Below, in pieces: positions 43,141 through 53,734 of a DNA stretch of 64,000 bases. The DNA is taken from positions 1 to 64,000 of the forward strand of contig CATQHX010000074.1 in NCBI GenBank assembly GCA_958296065.1, given 5' to 3'. The position numbers and the translations under genes are program-made. The notes under the pieces were generated by a model. It was not told the DNA's origin, did no database searches, and saw only the letters and a program-made list of their open reading frames with translations. Source of the DNA: Vicinamibacterales bacterium. GTDB taxonomy: Bacteria > Acidobacteriota > Vicinamibacteria > Vicinamibacterales > UBA8438. Positions within the stretch are counted from its first letter, which is position 1. The number at the start of each line of letters is the position of its first letter.

Positions 43141-45615
43141 ATGTCCCGAGTCGCATTCAACCTCTTCGCGCTCGCGCTGTGCGCGGCGGCCGCGTCGGTC
43201 GACGCCCTCGCACAGAGCACAACGGGCGGAACCACCCATGGCGTGCGGATCACCGGCACCGTGCAGACACCCGACGGCTCGCGCCTCCCGGGCGCCACGG
43301 TGCGGATCTTCGGCACACCGCTGATCACCACCACGGACGGCGACGGGGCTTATGTGCTCGAGGCCGCGCGCCCGCCGGGCCGGCTCATCCTGTTCGCCGA
43401 GTTGCCCAACTTCACCAGCGACGACGTCACCATCCAGGTCATGGGGCCGCTGAGCACCCGCATCGACTTCACGCTGACGCCGACGTTCGCGTCCGACGTG
43501 ACAGTGATCGCGGAGGTTCCGATGCTCGACGCCACCGACGACGTCAGCCGCATCGAGCTCGCCCCCGAGCAGGTCTCGGTGCTGCCCAGCCTGGGCGAGC
43601 GCGACCTGTTCCGCGCGTTTCAGCTCCTGCCCGGCGTCTCCGGCAGCAACGAGGCGTCCTCGGGCCTCTACGTCCGCGGCGGCACGCCGGACCAGAACCG
43701 CGTCGAGTACGACGGGTTCCGGGTCTACCACGTGGACCACCTGTTCGGGTACTTCAGCGCTTTCAACATGGACGCGGTCGACACGATCGAACTCAGCAAG
43801 GGCGGGTTCGAAGCCCGGCACGGGGGCGTGCTCTCCAGCGTGATGCAGATCAGCGGCAAGAGCGGCCGGCTCGACCGCGCGGCCGGCAGCGTCGGCGCGG
43901 GCCTGCTGAGCTTCAACGGGGTCTACGAGACCCCGCTCTTCAACAACCGGGGCTCGGGCCTGCTGGCCGTGCGCCGCTCGTTCCAGGGGCCGCTCTACGA
44001 CAAGATCCTCAACCTCTACGACAACAGCCCGGTCCCGGGGCCGGGACGGGGCGGCGGCGGATTCGGCCCGGGCGGCGGGCGGTTCTCGACGTTCAGCAGC
44101 GAGCCCTCGTCGAACTTCTACGACATCAACGGCAAGCTGCTCTTCAATCCGTCCGCGGCCGACTCGGTTTCCGTTTCGCTGTATCGGGGGAACGACAACC
44201 TGGACAACTCCCGCTCGCTGCAGGTCCCGGAAGGACTGTTCGACAGGCTCCTCGCGCGCGGCATCGACCCGACCGAGCGTGGGCTCGACCTCAATAGCAC
44301 CCTCGACATCACCGACGTGCGCGATTCCGGGAATACCGGCGTCGGGCTGGTCTGGTCGCGGCAGTGGAACTCCAGCGTGCTCAGCGAGGTCTCGCTCGGC
44401 TATTCCCGCTTCCAGGATGTCCGGGACCGGGCGCGGCAGATCGGCTCGAACGCCAATCCCTCCGCCGAGAGCAATCTGGTCGACGACGTCACCTTCCGAG
44501 CCACGGTGCCGATCACGCTGGGCGTCGGCCACACCTTCGAGGGCGGCGTGGAGGTGACCGGGAACCGGCTCTCCTACAGCCTGCAGTCCGGACAGGGGCA
44601 GGGCGCCCGGCTCGGCGCAGACCCCCTGGCCAGCGTCCTCAATCGCGACGAGAGCGGTAGACTGGCGGCCGCCTTCCTCCAGGACCGCTGGCTGATCGGA
44701 TCGCGCCTGCTCCTGGTGCCCGGCGTGCGGCTCACGTACTTCGACCGGACGGGCGGCCGCTACACGGAGCCGCGATTCGCCGCGACCCTGTTCCTGACGG
44801 ACCGGTTCAAGCTGAAGACGGCGGCCGGCCGCTACTACCAGTTCACGAACCGCATCACGCGCGAGGACGTGCTGCAGGGCAACCGCGAGTTCTGGAGCCT
44901 GTCCGACGGAACGACAGTGCCTGTCGCCGAGGCGACGCATCTGATTGGCGGCGCCAGCTACGAGCGCGGCGACCTGCTCGTCGACGTCGAGCTGTTCACG
45001 AAGGACCTGACGAACCTGACCCAGTTCGCCCCCCGCTTCGCAGCCGCTTCGGACGACCTCGACTACGACGCCTTCTTCTACCGCGGCACGGGCACGGCTC
45101 GCGGGACCGAGCTGCTGGTGCAGAAGCGCTCGGGGCGGCACACGGGATGGGCGAGCTACACCCTCAGCACCGTCGAGGAGTCGTTTCCCGATCTGCAGGC
45201 GGCGCCGTTTCCCGCCACCCACGACCAGCGGCACGAGATGAAGCTGGTCAACTTGTACCGGATGGGCGACTGGCATCTGTCCCAGACGTGGATCTACGCG
45301 AGCGGCAAGCCGTACACCGAACCGGTCGGACTCGAAACCGTCGACCGGCCGTTCGGCGGCACCATCGAGCGCGTGGTGGCGGGACCGAAGAACGGCGGGC
45401 GGCTGCCTTCCTACCACCGCCTCGACGTGGCCCTCAACCGCGAGTTCTACGTCCGGGGCTCCATGCGGGGCGTCTTCAGCTTCACGCTGTTCAACCTGTA
45501 CAACCGCACGAACGTCTGGTACAAGGAGTTCGAGGTCATCGAGGACGAGATCATCGAGAACGACATCCAGCTCATGGGGCGAACGGTGAACGCCGCGGTG
45601 ACCCTGAAGTTCTAG
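43141..45615 (+). CDS. TonB-dependent receptor with carboxypeptidase-regulatory domain
   Basis: An 824-residue outer-membrane receptor. The start ATG 43141 has GGAGGAAG 5-12 nt upstream and a signal peptide (FALALCAAAASVDALAQ). Residues about 35-110 form the carboxypeptidase-regulatory-like domain (RITGTVQTPDGSRLPGATV). The plug follows (GLYVRGGTPDQNRVEYDGF) and then the beta-barrel, ending in the aromatic residue NAAVTLKF expected for outer-membrane insertion. Substrate not predictable. The layout is usual in Acidobacteriota. The gene is intact and followed by a hairpin at 45684. Confidence 0.85.
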   Translation: MSRVAFNLFALALCAAAASVDALAQSTTGGTTHGVRITGTVQTPDGSRLPGATVRIFGTPLITTTDGDGAYVLEAARPPGRLILFAELPNFTSDDVTIQVMGPLSTRIDFTLTPTFASDVTVIAEVPMLDATDDVSRIELAPEQVSVLPSLGERDLFRAFQLLPGVSGSNEASSGLYVRGGTPDQNRVEYDGFRVYHVDHLFGYFSAFNMDAVDTIELSKGGFEARHGGVLSSVMQISGKSGRLDRAAGSVGAGLLSFNGVYETPLFNNRGSGLLAVRRSFQGPLYDKILNLYDNSPVPGPGRGGGGFGPGGGRFSTFSSEPSSNFYDINGKLLFNPSAADSVSVSLYRGNDNLDNSRSLQVPEGLFDRLLARGIDPTERGLDLNSTLDITDVRDSGNTGVGLVWSRQWNSSVLSEVSLGYSRFQDVRDRARQIGSNANPSAESNLVDDVTFRATVPITLGVGHTFEGGVEVTGNRLSYSLQSGQGQGARLGADPLASVLNRDESGRLAAAFLQDRWLIGSRLLLVPGVRLTYFDRTGGRYTEPRFAATLFLTDRFKLKTAAGRYYQFTNRITREDVLQGNREFWSLSDGTTVPVAEATHLIGGASYERGDLLVDVELFTKDLTNLTQFAPRFAAASDDLDYDAFFYRGTGTARGTELLVQKRSGRHTGWASYTLSTVEESFPDLQAAPFPATHDQRHEMKLVNLYRMGDWHLSQTWIYASGKPYTEPVGLETVDRPFGGTIERVVAGPKNGGRLPSYHRLDVALNREFYVRGSMRGVFSFTLFNLYNRTNVWYKEFEVIEDEIIENDIQLMGRTVNAAVTLKF

Positions 45616-45683
45616 GAGCTTGCGCCGCAGAACGCAGCGCAGCGAAGTGCTGAGGCGAAAGCTCATGGAGCGGGGGGGATGGG

Positions 45684-45713
45684 CCGAAACGCCGAGCCAG
45701 CGAGGCGTTTCGG
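45684..45713 (+). terminator. Stem-loop after the TonB receptor gene
   Basis: A perfect 10-bp stem (CCGAAACGCC with GGCGTTTCGG) and 10-base loop, about 70 nt after the receptor stop. No U-run follows, so it may be a Rho-independent terminator of a weak type, an mRNA-stabilising hairpin or a short repeat. Confidence 0.4.
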
Positions 45714-45834
45714 GGTGCCAGGCGGTCTGGCGTCCCCCGGGGCTCGATTCCTTGCCGAGTCGGTGATATAAGGGCGGCACGGCGGTCCGCGCGGTGTGCG
45801 GACGCCGTCCTGTGGCACCGAGGAGTTGCGGATC

Positions 45835-48096
45835 ATGTCGAACAGAACTGGGATCGGCGTCGGCGGGTCGAATCAGCCGGGAGCTGGAAGTGAACGTGCG
45901 TGCGGGATTCCACGGTTTCGTCTTGCGCCGGCCCGGGTCCGGGCAGTGGCCGCCGGACTGGCCGCGCCGATCATGGCGAGTGGGTTGATCGGGGGACCGG
46001 TCGCGGGGCCGGGTTTCGTCGCAGCGGCGGCACAGGCCCCGGCGGCGGCGCAGCAGGCGGCGGACGGCGGCTTCACGGCGGAGCAGGCCGCGGCCGGGTG
46101 GTCGGTGTATGCCCGGCAATGCGGAGAGTGCCACGGGATCGGACTGGACGGGGCCGAAGCGCCGGCGCTGCGCGGGGTGGACTTTCTGAACGTCTGGGCC
46201 GGACGGACCTCGGACGAGCTGTTCGAGTACGTGCGGGACGGGATGCCGCCAGGCCTCGGCGGATCGCTCGGCGACTCGGTGTACCTGAACCTGGTCGCCT
46301 ACATCCTGGATGCGAACGGTGCGCGCCCGGGCGATGCGCCGCTGTCGGCCGATGCGGCGGTGACGATTGGCGATGCGGCGGACATCGCCGAGGCGCAGCG
46401 CGCTGCGCGGGAGGGCGAGCGGCCGCGGCGGCGCCCGTTGCGGTTCGTCAACCGCACAGTCGAGCAACCCCTGGCCCCGGTGACCGACGCGCTGCTGGCC
46501 GACCCGCCACCGGGCGACTGGCTGAGCTGGCGCCGGACGCGCGACAGCCACGGCTACAGTCCGCTCGATCGGATCACGCGCGACAACGTCGACGAGCTGC
46601 GGCTGGCCTGGGTGCTGGCGATCCGGGAGGGGCGTCACCAGGCGACGCCGCTGGTGCACGAGGGCGTGATGTTCCTGGCCAATCCGGGCAGTGTGGTGCA
46701 GGCGCTCGACGCGGCCACCGGCGAGGTCATCTGGCAGTACCGCTCGCCGCTCCCGGAGGATGCGCCGCAGCGGGCGCCGACCCGCACGCTGGCGCTCTAC
46801 GGCGACAAGGTGTTCCTCGCCACCGCCGACGCGGCGCTGGTCGCGCTCGACGCGCGGACCGGCGAGGAAGTGTGGCGCACCATGAAGGCGGACTACACGC
46901 AGGGGTTCCGCGGGAACGCCGGCCCGGTCATCGCCGACGGCGTCGTCGTCACCGGCACCAACGGCTGCCAGCGCTACAAGGAGCAGACCTGCTTCATCAC
47001 GGGTCACGACCCGGACACCGGCGACGAGCTGTGGCGAACGTCGACCATCGCGCTGCCGGGCGACCCGAACGACGCGTCGTGGGGCGATACGCCGCCGTAC
47101 CTCCGCGCGGGCGGGGACTCGTGGATACCGGGGAGCTACGACCCGGATCTGGGCCTCTTCTACATCGGCACCGCGCAGGCGAAGCCGTGGGTGGCGGCCA
47201 GCCGCGGCATGACGACGCGGCAGGACGCGCTCTACACCAACTCGACGCTCGCGTTGAACCCCGGCACCGGGCAGGTGCAGTGGTACTTCCAGCACGCGCC
47301 GGGCGAGACGCTCGACCTCGACATCGTCTACGAGCGGGTGCTGGTGGATGCCGACGGCGAGCAGTGGCTGTTCACGATCGGCAAGGACGGCATTCTCTGG
47401 AAGCTGGACCGGCGTACCGGCGCGTTCGTGGACCTGCGCGAAACGGTCCATCAGGACGTCTTCGCGTCGATCGACCGGACCACCGGCGAGCTGACCTACC
47501 GGCAGGACATCATCGACGCGCGCATCGGCGATCGCGTGCCGGCCTGCCCCAGCCTGCTCGGCGGGCACAACTGGCAGGCGTCGGCGTACCACCCCGGCAC
47601 CCACGCGCTGGTGATTCCGCTCCACCAGGCGTGCATGTACCTGACCGGCCGCGAGGTCCAGTTCATCGATGGCGGCGGCGGCGAGGCGGGGCGGTCCGAG
47701 TACCGCGAGATGCCGGGCACGAACGGCAACGTCGGCAAGCTGGCCGCCTACGACGTGCGCACGATGGAAGAGCTGTGGAGCCGCGAGCAGCGCGCTCCCT
47801 TCCTGACGTCGACGCTGACGACGGCCGGCGGCCTGGTCTTCGCGGGCGATGCCGACCGCAACTACCGGGCGTTCGACATCGCGACGGGCGATGTCCTGTG
47901 GGAGACGCGCCTCGGCGCGGCGGCGGCCGGCTATCCGATCACCTACGAGGCGGGCGGGCGGCAGTTCCTGGCCGTCCCGGCGGCGCTGGGGGGCGCCTTC
48001 CGGAGCCTCACCGCGCAGCTCACCCCGGAGATCTTCCAGCCGGAGGGAGGGAACGCGCTGTATGTCTTCGCCCTGCCGGAGGGCGAGCAGCGGTGA
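45835..48096 (+). CDS. Cytochrome c-containing PQQ-dependent dehydrogenase
   Basis: A 753-residue periplasmic quinohaemoprotein-like enzyme. I took ATG 45835 (MSNRTGIG) with GAGGAG upstream. An N-terminal cytochrome c domain carries the haem motif CGECH at residues 96-100 and a likely Met ligand in DGMPPGLGG. The rest is an eight-bladed PQQ propeller ([81 protein letters not shown]). Electrons from an alcohol or aldehyde would go to the built-in haem. The cytochrome lies before, not after, the propeller, unlike classic quinohaemoprotein alcohol dehydrogenases. Substrate unknown. Confidence 0.8.
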   Translation: MSNRTGIGVGGSNQPGAGSERACGIPRFRLAPARVRAVAAGLAAPIMASGLIGGPVAGPGFVAAAAQAPAAAQQAADGGFTAEQAAAGWSVYARQCGECHGIGLDGAEAPALRGVDFLNVWAGRTSDELFEYVRDGMPPGLGGSLGDSVYLNLVAYILDANGARPGDAPLSADAAVTIGDAADIAEAQRAAREGERPRRRPLRFVNRTVEQPLAPVTDALLADPPPGDWLSWRRTRDSHGYSPLDRITRDNVDELRLAWVLAIREGRHQATPLVHEGVMFLANPGSVVQALDAATGEVIWQYRSPLPEDAPQRAPTRTLALYGDKVFLATADAALVALDARTGEEVWRTMKADYTQGFRGNAGPVIADGVVVTGTNGCQRYKEQTCFITGHDPDTGDELWRTSTIALPGDPNDASWGDTPPYLRAGGDSWIPGSYDPDLGLFYIGTAQAKPWVAASRGMTTRQDALYTNSTLALNPGTGQVQWYFQHAPGETLDLDIVYERVLVDADGEQWLFTIGKDGILWKLDRRTGAFVDLRETVHQDVFASIDRTTGELTYRQDIIDARIGDRVPACPSLLGGHNWQASAYHPGTHALVIPLHQACMYLTGREVQFIDGGGGEAGRSEYREMPGTNGNVGKLAAYDVRTMEELWSREQRAPFLTSTLTTAGGLVFAGDADRNYRAFDIATGDVLWETRLGAAAAGYPITYEAGGRQFLAVPAALGGAFRSLTAQLTPEIFQPEGGNALYVFALPEGEQR

Positions 48097-48385
48097 ACGG
48101 AGGTCGTTCTTCCGCTCACGACCTGGCCTGGAGCGCGCGGTCGAGCAGATCCGTGACGTCCAACAGGTGCGCGCCATCCCGCAGGTATTCCTCGTCCAGA
48201 CGATGCTCCTGTACGAGCACGATCCCGAGATTTCTCGCCACTGACGACATCGGGGCCGTTTCCGACGCCGCAGCGTTGAGTCGAGCGGGAACAGGGACAA
48301 GCGTCCGCAAGGAAGAACGCACGATGAGACGTTGCCGGATATTCCATTTGACAGACCAATAGAGTTTTCGGTAGCCTCTAGTGGG

Positions 48386-48733
48386 ATGCCTAATGGAGAC
48401 TCGGAAAGGACGGAAGTCCTGCGCGGCACCCTCGACCTGATGGTGCTCCAGACGCTGGTTTCGCTCGGCCCGTCGCACGGCTACGCGATCGCCGCCCGGC
48501 TCGAGCAGGTCTCCGACGGCGCGCTCCTCCTCAACATGGGCACGCTCTATCCCGGCCTGATGCGGCTGGAGCAGCGCGGCCTCGTCCGGGCGGAGTGGGG
48601 TACGACGGAGAAGAACCGGCGCGCCCGGTTCTATGCGATCACCGCCGCCGGCCGCGGCCATCTGGCCGCCGAGAAGCGCGACCTGGACCGAATGGTGTCG
48701 ATCATCGACGCGCTCTTCGAGGAGCCGGCATGA
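48386..48733 (+). CDS. PadR-family transcriptional regulator
   Basis: A 115-residue winged-helix repressor. Start ATG 48386 (MPNGDSERTEV). It has the PadR pattern: VLRGTLDLMVLQTLVSLGP, SHGYAIAARLEQVSDGALLL, GTLYPGLMRLEQRGLVRAEW and ARFYAITAAGRGHLAAE, ending in a dimerisation helix. It precedes the ADOP permease by 13 nt; this pairing is common in Acidobacteriota and suggests it controls the permease. Confidence 0.85.
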   Translation: MPNGDSERTEVLRGTLDLMVLQTLVSLGPSHGYAIAARLEQVSDGALLLNMGTLYPGLMRLEQRGLVRAEWGTTEKNRRARFYAITAAGRGHLAAEKRDLDRMVSIIDALFEEPA

Positions 48734-48746
48734 CGAGGAGAGCACG

Positions 48747-51452
48747 ATGACCGTTCTTCGCGAGTGCTGGCATCGCCTGTGGGGCGCGCTCCGGCGCAAC
48801 CCGGCCGATCCCGATCTCGAGCGCGAGCTGCGCTTTCATCTCGAGCAGGCCGAGGAGGAGCTTCGTGCGAAGGGCCATTCGCCGGCCGAGGCCGCCCGGA
48901 TGGCGCGCGTGCGTCTGGGCGGCGTTCCCCAGACGATGGAGGCGCTGCGCGACCAGCGTGGCCTGCCGTGGCTCGACGACCTGCGGATCGACCTGCGGAT
49001 CGGCCTGCGCGGCTTGGCGCGGCAACCCGGTTTCACGGCGACGGCGGTGCTGACGCTGTCGATCGGCATCGGAGCCACCGCGGCGGTCGCCACCGTGGCG
49101 AACCCGATGTTCTTTCAACCCCTGCCCGTGCCCGACCCTGACGAGCTCGTGGCCATCACGCAGCTCGACGAGCATACGTCGGTCTTCCCGCACCCACTGT
49201 CCTACCCGGAGTACCTCGACTACCGGGAGCGCAACGACGTCTTCGAGGGTCTGGCCGCGCACGCCGTGGCGGAAGAGCTGCTGTCGATCGAGGGTCGCGC
49301 GGCGGAGCGGATCCAGATCGAGTACGTCAGCGACAACTACTTCGACGTGCTGCAGTTGAACGCCGTGCTCGGCCGCACGTTCCTCCCCGGGGAAGGGCGC
49401 CGTCCCGGCGATGCGCCGTTCGTCGTCTTGTCCCACCACGCCTGGCGGTCGCGGTTCGGCGGGGACCCGGCTGTCATCGGACAGGTTGTGCGCCTCGGGC
49501 CGGCGAACATGACCGTCATCGGGATCATGCCGGAGGACTTCATCGGGACCTACGGCCTCGTGCCTACGGAGCTTTTCGTCCCCGCCACCGCGGGCGCGCT
49601 CATCGAACCGGGGTGGACGGACCTGTTGACCGACCGGCTCGAGGAGATGTTCGCGATGACCGGACGCCTGCGGCCCGGCGTGACGCTCGGCGAGGCGGCC
49701 GCCCAGCTCGACGTCCTTGCCGACGCGCTGGCCGCGGAGCATCCGGATGCGAGCGCCCACACCGAGCTCTACGTCATCGCCGAGCGCTACGCGCGACCGG
49801 AGCCCGGCGCGGCGCGCCACACCGCACCCCTGGTGAGCGTCGTCATGGGCCTTGCGTCGCTCGTGCTGCTGGTTGCCATGGCGAACGTCGGGACGCTGCT
49901 GGTCGCGCGCGGTGTGGAACGACGGCAGGAGATGGCTCTGCGTGCGGGACTCGGCGCCACCAGGCGGCGGCTGGTGCGGCAACTGGTCACCGAGAGCGTG
50001 CTGCTGGCGCTGGCGGGCGGCGCCGGCGGCGGGATCGTCGCGGTGTGGGCCGCCGATCTCGTCGTCGCCTACTTCGCCACGGCCGTTGGACTGGAACTGT
50101 TGCGACCCGACTACCTCGTGGACTGGCGGGTGTTCGGGTTCATCGCAACGACGGCAATGGCGGCCGGGGTGCTCACCGGACTCGCGCCGGCGTTGCGCTC
50201 GACGCGGATCGAGCTGCCGCGCGCAATCGGCTCGGGCGGCCGTAGCGCTGGCGGAACCGTCTCGGGGCGGCGCCTGACGAACGGGCTGGTCGTGCTCCAG
50301 GTCGCCGTTTCCATGCTGTTGCTGGTCTGCGCCGGCCTCTTCGTCCAGAGCGGCAGAAAAGCCGGCGAGATCGACTTCGGTTTTCGGACCGACGATCTGC
50401 TGGTGCTGTCGGTCGATCCCCTCGGCCAGGGGTACGACCGGGAGCAGGCCCGGTTGCTCTATCGGGACATCCTGGAAGACGTCGTCGCCCTACCCGGTGT
50501 CGAATCGGCGAGTTGGGCCCGCCGGGCCCCGCTGTCGCCGGGCCCGAACCGGGGCAACGTGTTCACCCTGGACGGCGGCACGGCGCCGGAGCCCGACGGC
50601 GTGCGGGTCTCCCTCAACTACGTGGACTCGGGCTTCGTCGACACCGTGGACGTCCCGGTGCTACGGGGGCGCGGTTTTCGCGAGGAAGACACGGCAGGCG
50701 ACCGGCGGGTGGCTCTTGTCAGTGAACGCGCGGCAAGACAACTGTGGCCGGGACAGGACGCGATCGGGCGGCGGATCGTCCACGACTTCATCGGCGGCGC
50801 ACCGTTCGAAGTGATCGGTGTCGTGCGCGACGCGCACATGTCCCCCACGTCGCCGTTCGACCGGCCGCCGTTCGTCCTCTACCCGTTCGGGTTCCGTCCC
50901 CCGCGGGGGAGGGCCACGCTGCACGTGCACACGGAGGAACCGCTGAGCGCCGCGCTCCCGGCGGTCGCGGACACCATTCGCCGGCACGACCCGACCCTGG
51001 CGATCCTGGACACCGGCGGCATGAACGACGTGCTGCGCTCGAAGCCCATGCTGGTGATTGTACGTTTGGGCGCCGCGCTGATGGGGTCGTTCGGCCTGCT
51101 GGGTCTGCTTCTCGCCGCCATCGGACTCTACGGGGTCGTGTCGCATGCAGTGGCCCAGCGGAAGCAGGAGTTCGGCATCCGATCCGCCCTTGGCGCGACC
51201 TCGGCGGCCATCATCCGGCTCGCACTCGGTCGGGGCGTCGTGCTGTCGATACTGGGACTGGCGCTCGGCGCGCTCGCAGCGTCCGGCCTGGCCCGACTCA
51301 CCGCCGGTTTTCTCGTCGGCGTCAATGCAGGCGACCCTGCCGTGTTCGGTGTCGCGGGCCTTCTGCTGGCGGGCGTGGCTCTGCTCGCGTGTCTGGTGCC
51401 GTCCCGGCGCGCGGCGAAGGCCGACCCGCTCGCGACGCTGCGAGCCGGGTAG
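48747..51452 (+). CDS. ADOP-type ABC transporter permease (MacB/FtsX-like)
   Basis: A 901-residue permease of the acidobacterial duplicated-orphan type. The N-terminus has the ADOP-specific helical part (LERELRFHLEQAEEELRAKG and RLGGVPQTMEALRDQRG) and the first membrane segment near residues 95-118. A MacB periplasmic core follows (FGVVEPPTELF-like, VIGIMPEDFIGTYG), then an FtsX domain (LASLVLLVAMANVGTLLVA), a second periplasmic core, and the C-terminal FtsX domain ending SRRAAKADPLATLRAG. No ATPase gene is beside it. It is probably part of a tripartite efflux or peptide/lipoprotein-handling system, controlled by the PadR gene just upstream. Confidence 0.85.
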   Translation: MTVLRECWHRLWGALRRNPADPDLERELRFHLEQAEEELRAKGHSPAEAARMARVRLGGVPQTMEALRDQRGLPWLDDLRIDLRIGLRGLARQPGFTATAVLTLSIGIGATAAVATVANPMFFQPLPVPDPDELVAITQLDEHTSVFPHPLSYPEYLDYRERNDVFEGLAAHAVAEELLSIEGRAAERIQIEYVSDNYFDVLQLNAVLGRTFLPGEGRRPGDAPFVVLSHHAWRSRFGGDPAVIGQVVRLGPANMTVIGIMPEDFIGTYGLVPTELFVPATAGALIEPGWTDLLTDRLEEMFAMTGRLRPGVTLGEAAAQLDVLADALAAEHPDASAHTELYVIAERYARPEPGAARHTAPLVSVVMGLASLVLLVAMANVGTLLVARGVERRQEMALRAGLGATRRRLVRQLVTESVLLALAGGAGGGIVAVWAADLVVAYFATAVGLELLRPDYLVDWRVFGFIATTAMAAGVLTGLAPALRSTRIELPRAIGSGGRSAGGTVSGRRLTNGLVVLQVAVSMLLLVCAGLFVQSGRKAGEIDFGFRTDDLLVLSVDPLGQGYDREQARLLYRDILEDVVALPGVESASWARRAPLSPGPNRGNVFTLDGGTAPEPDGVRVSLNYVDSGFVDTVDVPVLRGRGFREEDTAGDRRVALVSERAARQLWPGQDAIGRRIVHDFIGGAPFEVIGVVRDAHMSPTSPFDRPPFVLYPFGFRPPRGRATLHVHTEEPLSAALPAVADTIRRHDPTLAILDTGGMNDVLRSKPMLVIVRLGAALMGSFGLLGLLLAAIGLYGVVSHAVAQRKQEFGIRSALGATSAAIIRLALGRGVVLSILGLALGALAASGLARLTAGFLVGVNAGDPAVFGVAGLLLAGVALLACLVPSRRAAKADPLATLRAG

Positions 51453-51464
51453 GAGTCGGGACGG

Positions 51465-52841
51465 TCACGGCGCCTGCACGTAGTCGGCCGCCGCGAGCGA
51501 CAGCCGCACCACTTCGGCGTCGTTGCGGGCGATGACGTGCGCGTTGGCGAACGCCGGATGCGCCCACAGGACGGCCCGGTCGTTCCAGCGGCCGGAGGCG
51601 CCGCCCCGCGTGCGGGTGGTCGGGGTTACCAGCGGCGTTCGGTCGATCTCCGTGTATCCGGCGGGGCTGAAGCGGGCGATGATCAGGTCGCCCGAGTCGT
51701 TGACCACGAAGTGGCGGTCGCCGTTGCGGACGAAGTAGGCCGTCGCCCAGCGGTCCTGGGCGTTCATCCGGTCGCTCTGCCAGAGCCGCTCGCCGCTGGT
51801 GGCGTCGAGGCCGCGCAGTTCCCCGTAGCTACCCACGCCGTACAGGTGGTCGCCGACGACGATCGGGGTCGAGATGATCGAGTGCAGCGTGTCGGTCTGG
51901 TCGGGGAACTCGGTGCGGGCCTGCCCCCGCCACAGCATGCGCGCCGCCGGGCGGTCCGAGTTCAGAGCGAACATCATCGTACCCTTGAAGAACTCACTTA
52001 CCGCGAGGTAGCGTCCGCTCCGCACCGGGGTCGTGATCGACAGGCCGCCGCCGACCTCGTACGGGTGGTTCCAGTAGATCTCGCCGGTCGCCGGATCGAG
52101 CGAGGTCACCGCCGACGCGTGCCAGACGATCAACTGCCGCACGCCGCCCGCGCTGATGACGATGGGCGAGGAGTAGCCGGGCTCGGAGTCGGACTCCAGC
52201 GCCCGCCATGCCTCGGCGCCGGTCGTCTTGTCGAAGGCGACGACCTTCGCGTCCGGCTCGCCGCCGAGCAGCACGATCAGGTGCTCGCCCTCGACGAGCG
52301 GCGACTGCGACACGCCGAAGACCGGGACCGTCACCCCGTAGTCGACGGTCGTGTCGATGCGCCAGATCAGGTCGCCGGTCGCGGTGTCGAAGCACGACAG
52401 CATTCCGGCCGCGCCGAGAATGTAGACCCGGTCGCCGTCGACGGTCGGGGTCGTCCGCGGGCCGCTCGCGAACTTGAACTGGATGTTGCGGTAGGTCGCG
52501 GGCCACTCCCGGGTCCACAGCACGGTGCCGGTCGCCTCGTCGAGGGCCAGCAGCCGCTCGTGGCCGTCCATCGTACGGCTGCCCGGCGTCTCCTGGTAGT
52601 CGAGGACGAAGACGCGGCCGTCGGCGACGGCCGGCCCCGCGAAGCCGCCGCGCACCGGCGTCCGCCACTTGACGATCAGGCCGTTGTCCGGGAACCGCTC
52701 GACGAGGCCGCTCTCGTGCCACGCCGCGTCCCGGTCGACGCCGCGCCACTGCGGCCAGTCCTCGGCCTCGGGCGCGGCCGCGCCCAGCCAGAGGACCGCA
52801 CAGGCAATCGCAACCGCGGTTCGGATCGGTGCAGGGGACAT
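51465..52841 (-). CDS. Secreted PQQ-like beta-propeller protein
   Basis: A 458-residue exported propeller protein, start ATG 52841 (MSPAPIRTAVAIACAVLW), signal peptide ending near PEAED. It has the repeats WPQWRGVDRDAAWHESG, LLALDEATGTVLWTREW, LSCFDTATGDLIWRIDT, VTSLDPATGEIYWNHPY and LRGLDATSGERLWQSDR of the PQQ_2/Pyrrolo-quinoline type. No cytochrome domain; PQQ ligands are not clear, so it may be a non-enzymatic scaffold of the BamB kind or a dehydrogenase. It converges on the ADOP gene with 12 nt between stops. Confidence 0.7.
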   Translation of the reverse strand: MSPAPIRTAVAIACAVLWLGAAAPEAEDWPQWRGVDRDAAWHESGLVERFPDNGLIVKWRTPVRGGFAGPAVADGRVFVLDYQETPGSRTMDGHERLLALDEATGTVLWTREWPATYRNIQFKFASGPRTTPTVDGDRVYILGAAGMLSCFDTATGDLIWRIDTTVDYGVTVPVFGVSQSPLVEGEHLIVLLGGEPDAKVVAFDKTTGAEAWRALESDSEPGYSSPIVISAGGVRQLIVWHASAVTSLDPATGEIYWNHPYEVGGGLSITTPVRSGRYLAVSEFFKGTMMFALNSDRPAARMLWRGQARTEFPDQTDTLHSIISTPIVVGDHLYGVGSYGELRGLDATSGERLWQSDRMNAQDRWATAYFVRNGDRHFVVNDSGDLIIARFSPAGYTEIDRTPLVTPTTRTRGGASGRWNDRAVLWAHPAFANAHVIARNDAEVVRLSLAAADYVQAP

Positions 52842-53014
52842 CGCGCGATGGTATTGGCGATGGAATCCCGGGTCAATGCCGGACGGTCCGACCGGCGAGG
52901 ATGCGGAACCAGCTTCGGTTCGTTGGGCTCCCGACATTCGAGCGCCTGATGGAGCTGGGCCGAGAACACCGGCTGGCCGGTAGCTGTCACGCTCGCACTG
53001 TATCGTGCTGGACG

Positions 53015-53734
53015 ATGCGCTGCTCACGGACCGGCTTCGCTGCCGTCACACTGCTGATCGGCGCGCTCATCGGCGGCTGCTCCGGTCATCCGGCCGAGCC
53101 GACAGAGGCGCTGACGTTCAGCTTCGACTTCAGTCGCGGGCCACAGGGATTCGTCGCAGGCTTTGCCGACTATCCGCCCGGCCACGCCGATTCCTACGAG
53201 CTGACTTCCGGCTATCGCGCCCTCCCGCCCCCGCTGGAGCCGCGGTCCGCGTTGTTCCTATCAGGGGTCAACCGGAGCGATGACCTCTTCATGTTCTTCA
53301 AGGGAACTATCGGCGGCCTGGCGCCCGGCGCGCGCTATGGCGTTTCGGTCAGCGTCGAGATCGCCACCGACACGCCGGCCGGGTGCGTGGGTGTCGGCGG
53401 CGCGCCGGGGGAGAGCGTCTGGATCAAGGCGGGTGTTACCGCCGTCGAACCGCTCCCGGTCCGCGACGGCTCGTACCTGCGGATGAACGTCGACATCGGC
53501 AACCAATCCGCCGGCGGTGCGCAGGCCGTGGTGCTCGGCAACGTCGCCAATTCCAGAGGCTGCGAGCAACCACGCCGGTGGGAGCGCAAGTCCTTGCCGG
53601 GACGATCCACGCCGACGCCGATCGCGGTCCCCTCCAATGGCCGGGTCTGGCTGTTGTTCGGCTCCGACTCGGGATTCGAGTCGCGGACGCAGATCTACTT
53701 CACCCGGGCGGCGGTCACCCTTACGCCGATGTGA
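53015..53734 (+). CDS. Lipoprotein of unknown function
   Basis: A 239-residue lipoprotein: MRCSRTGFAAVTLLIGALIGGC with a lipobox Cys at residue 22 (LIGGC). The mature part reads TFSFDFSRGPQGFVAGFADY, a beta-rich domain (FFKGTIGGLAPGARYGVSV and WIKAGVTAVEPLPVRDGSYL) seen in small lipoproteins of this phylum. No enzyme motif. Divergent from the propeller gene at 52841, sharing an upstream region of about 170 nt. Confidence 0.6.
   Translation: MRCSRTGFAAVTLLIGALIGGCSGHPAEPTEALTFSFDFSRGPQGFVAGFADYPPGHADSYELTSGYRALPPPLEPRSALFLSGVNRSDDLFMFFKGTIGGLAPGARYGVSVSVEIATDTPAGCVGVGGAPGESVWIKAGVTAVEPLPVRDGSYLRMNVDIGNQSAGGAQAVVLGNVANSRGCEQPRRWERKSLPGRSTPTPIAVPSNGRVWLLFGSDSGFESRTQIYFTRAAVTLTPM

Noticed and set aside
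48097-48385. A short minus-strand peptide (MSSVARNLGIVLVQEHRL...) upstream of the PadR gene
   Set aside because: Only 44 codons with no ribosome site or recognisable family; could be a remnant but not supportable as a gene.
42982-48429. A giant minus-strand open frame of about 1800 codons opposite the TonB and PQQ genes
   Set aside because: It is antisense to two well-supported genes, is Arg/Gly/Ala/Val rich without domains, and is a typical stop-free shadow of GC-rich coding DNA.
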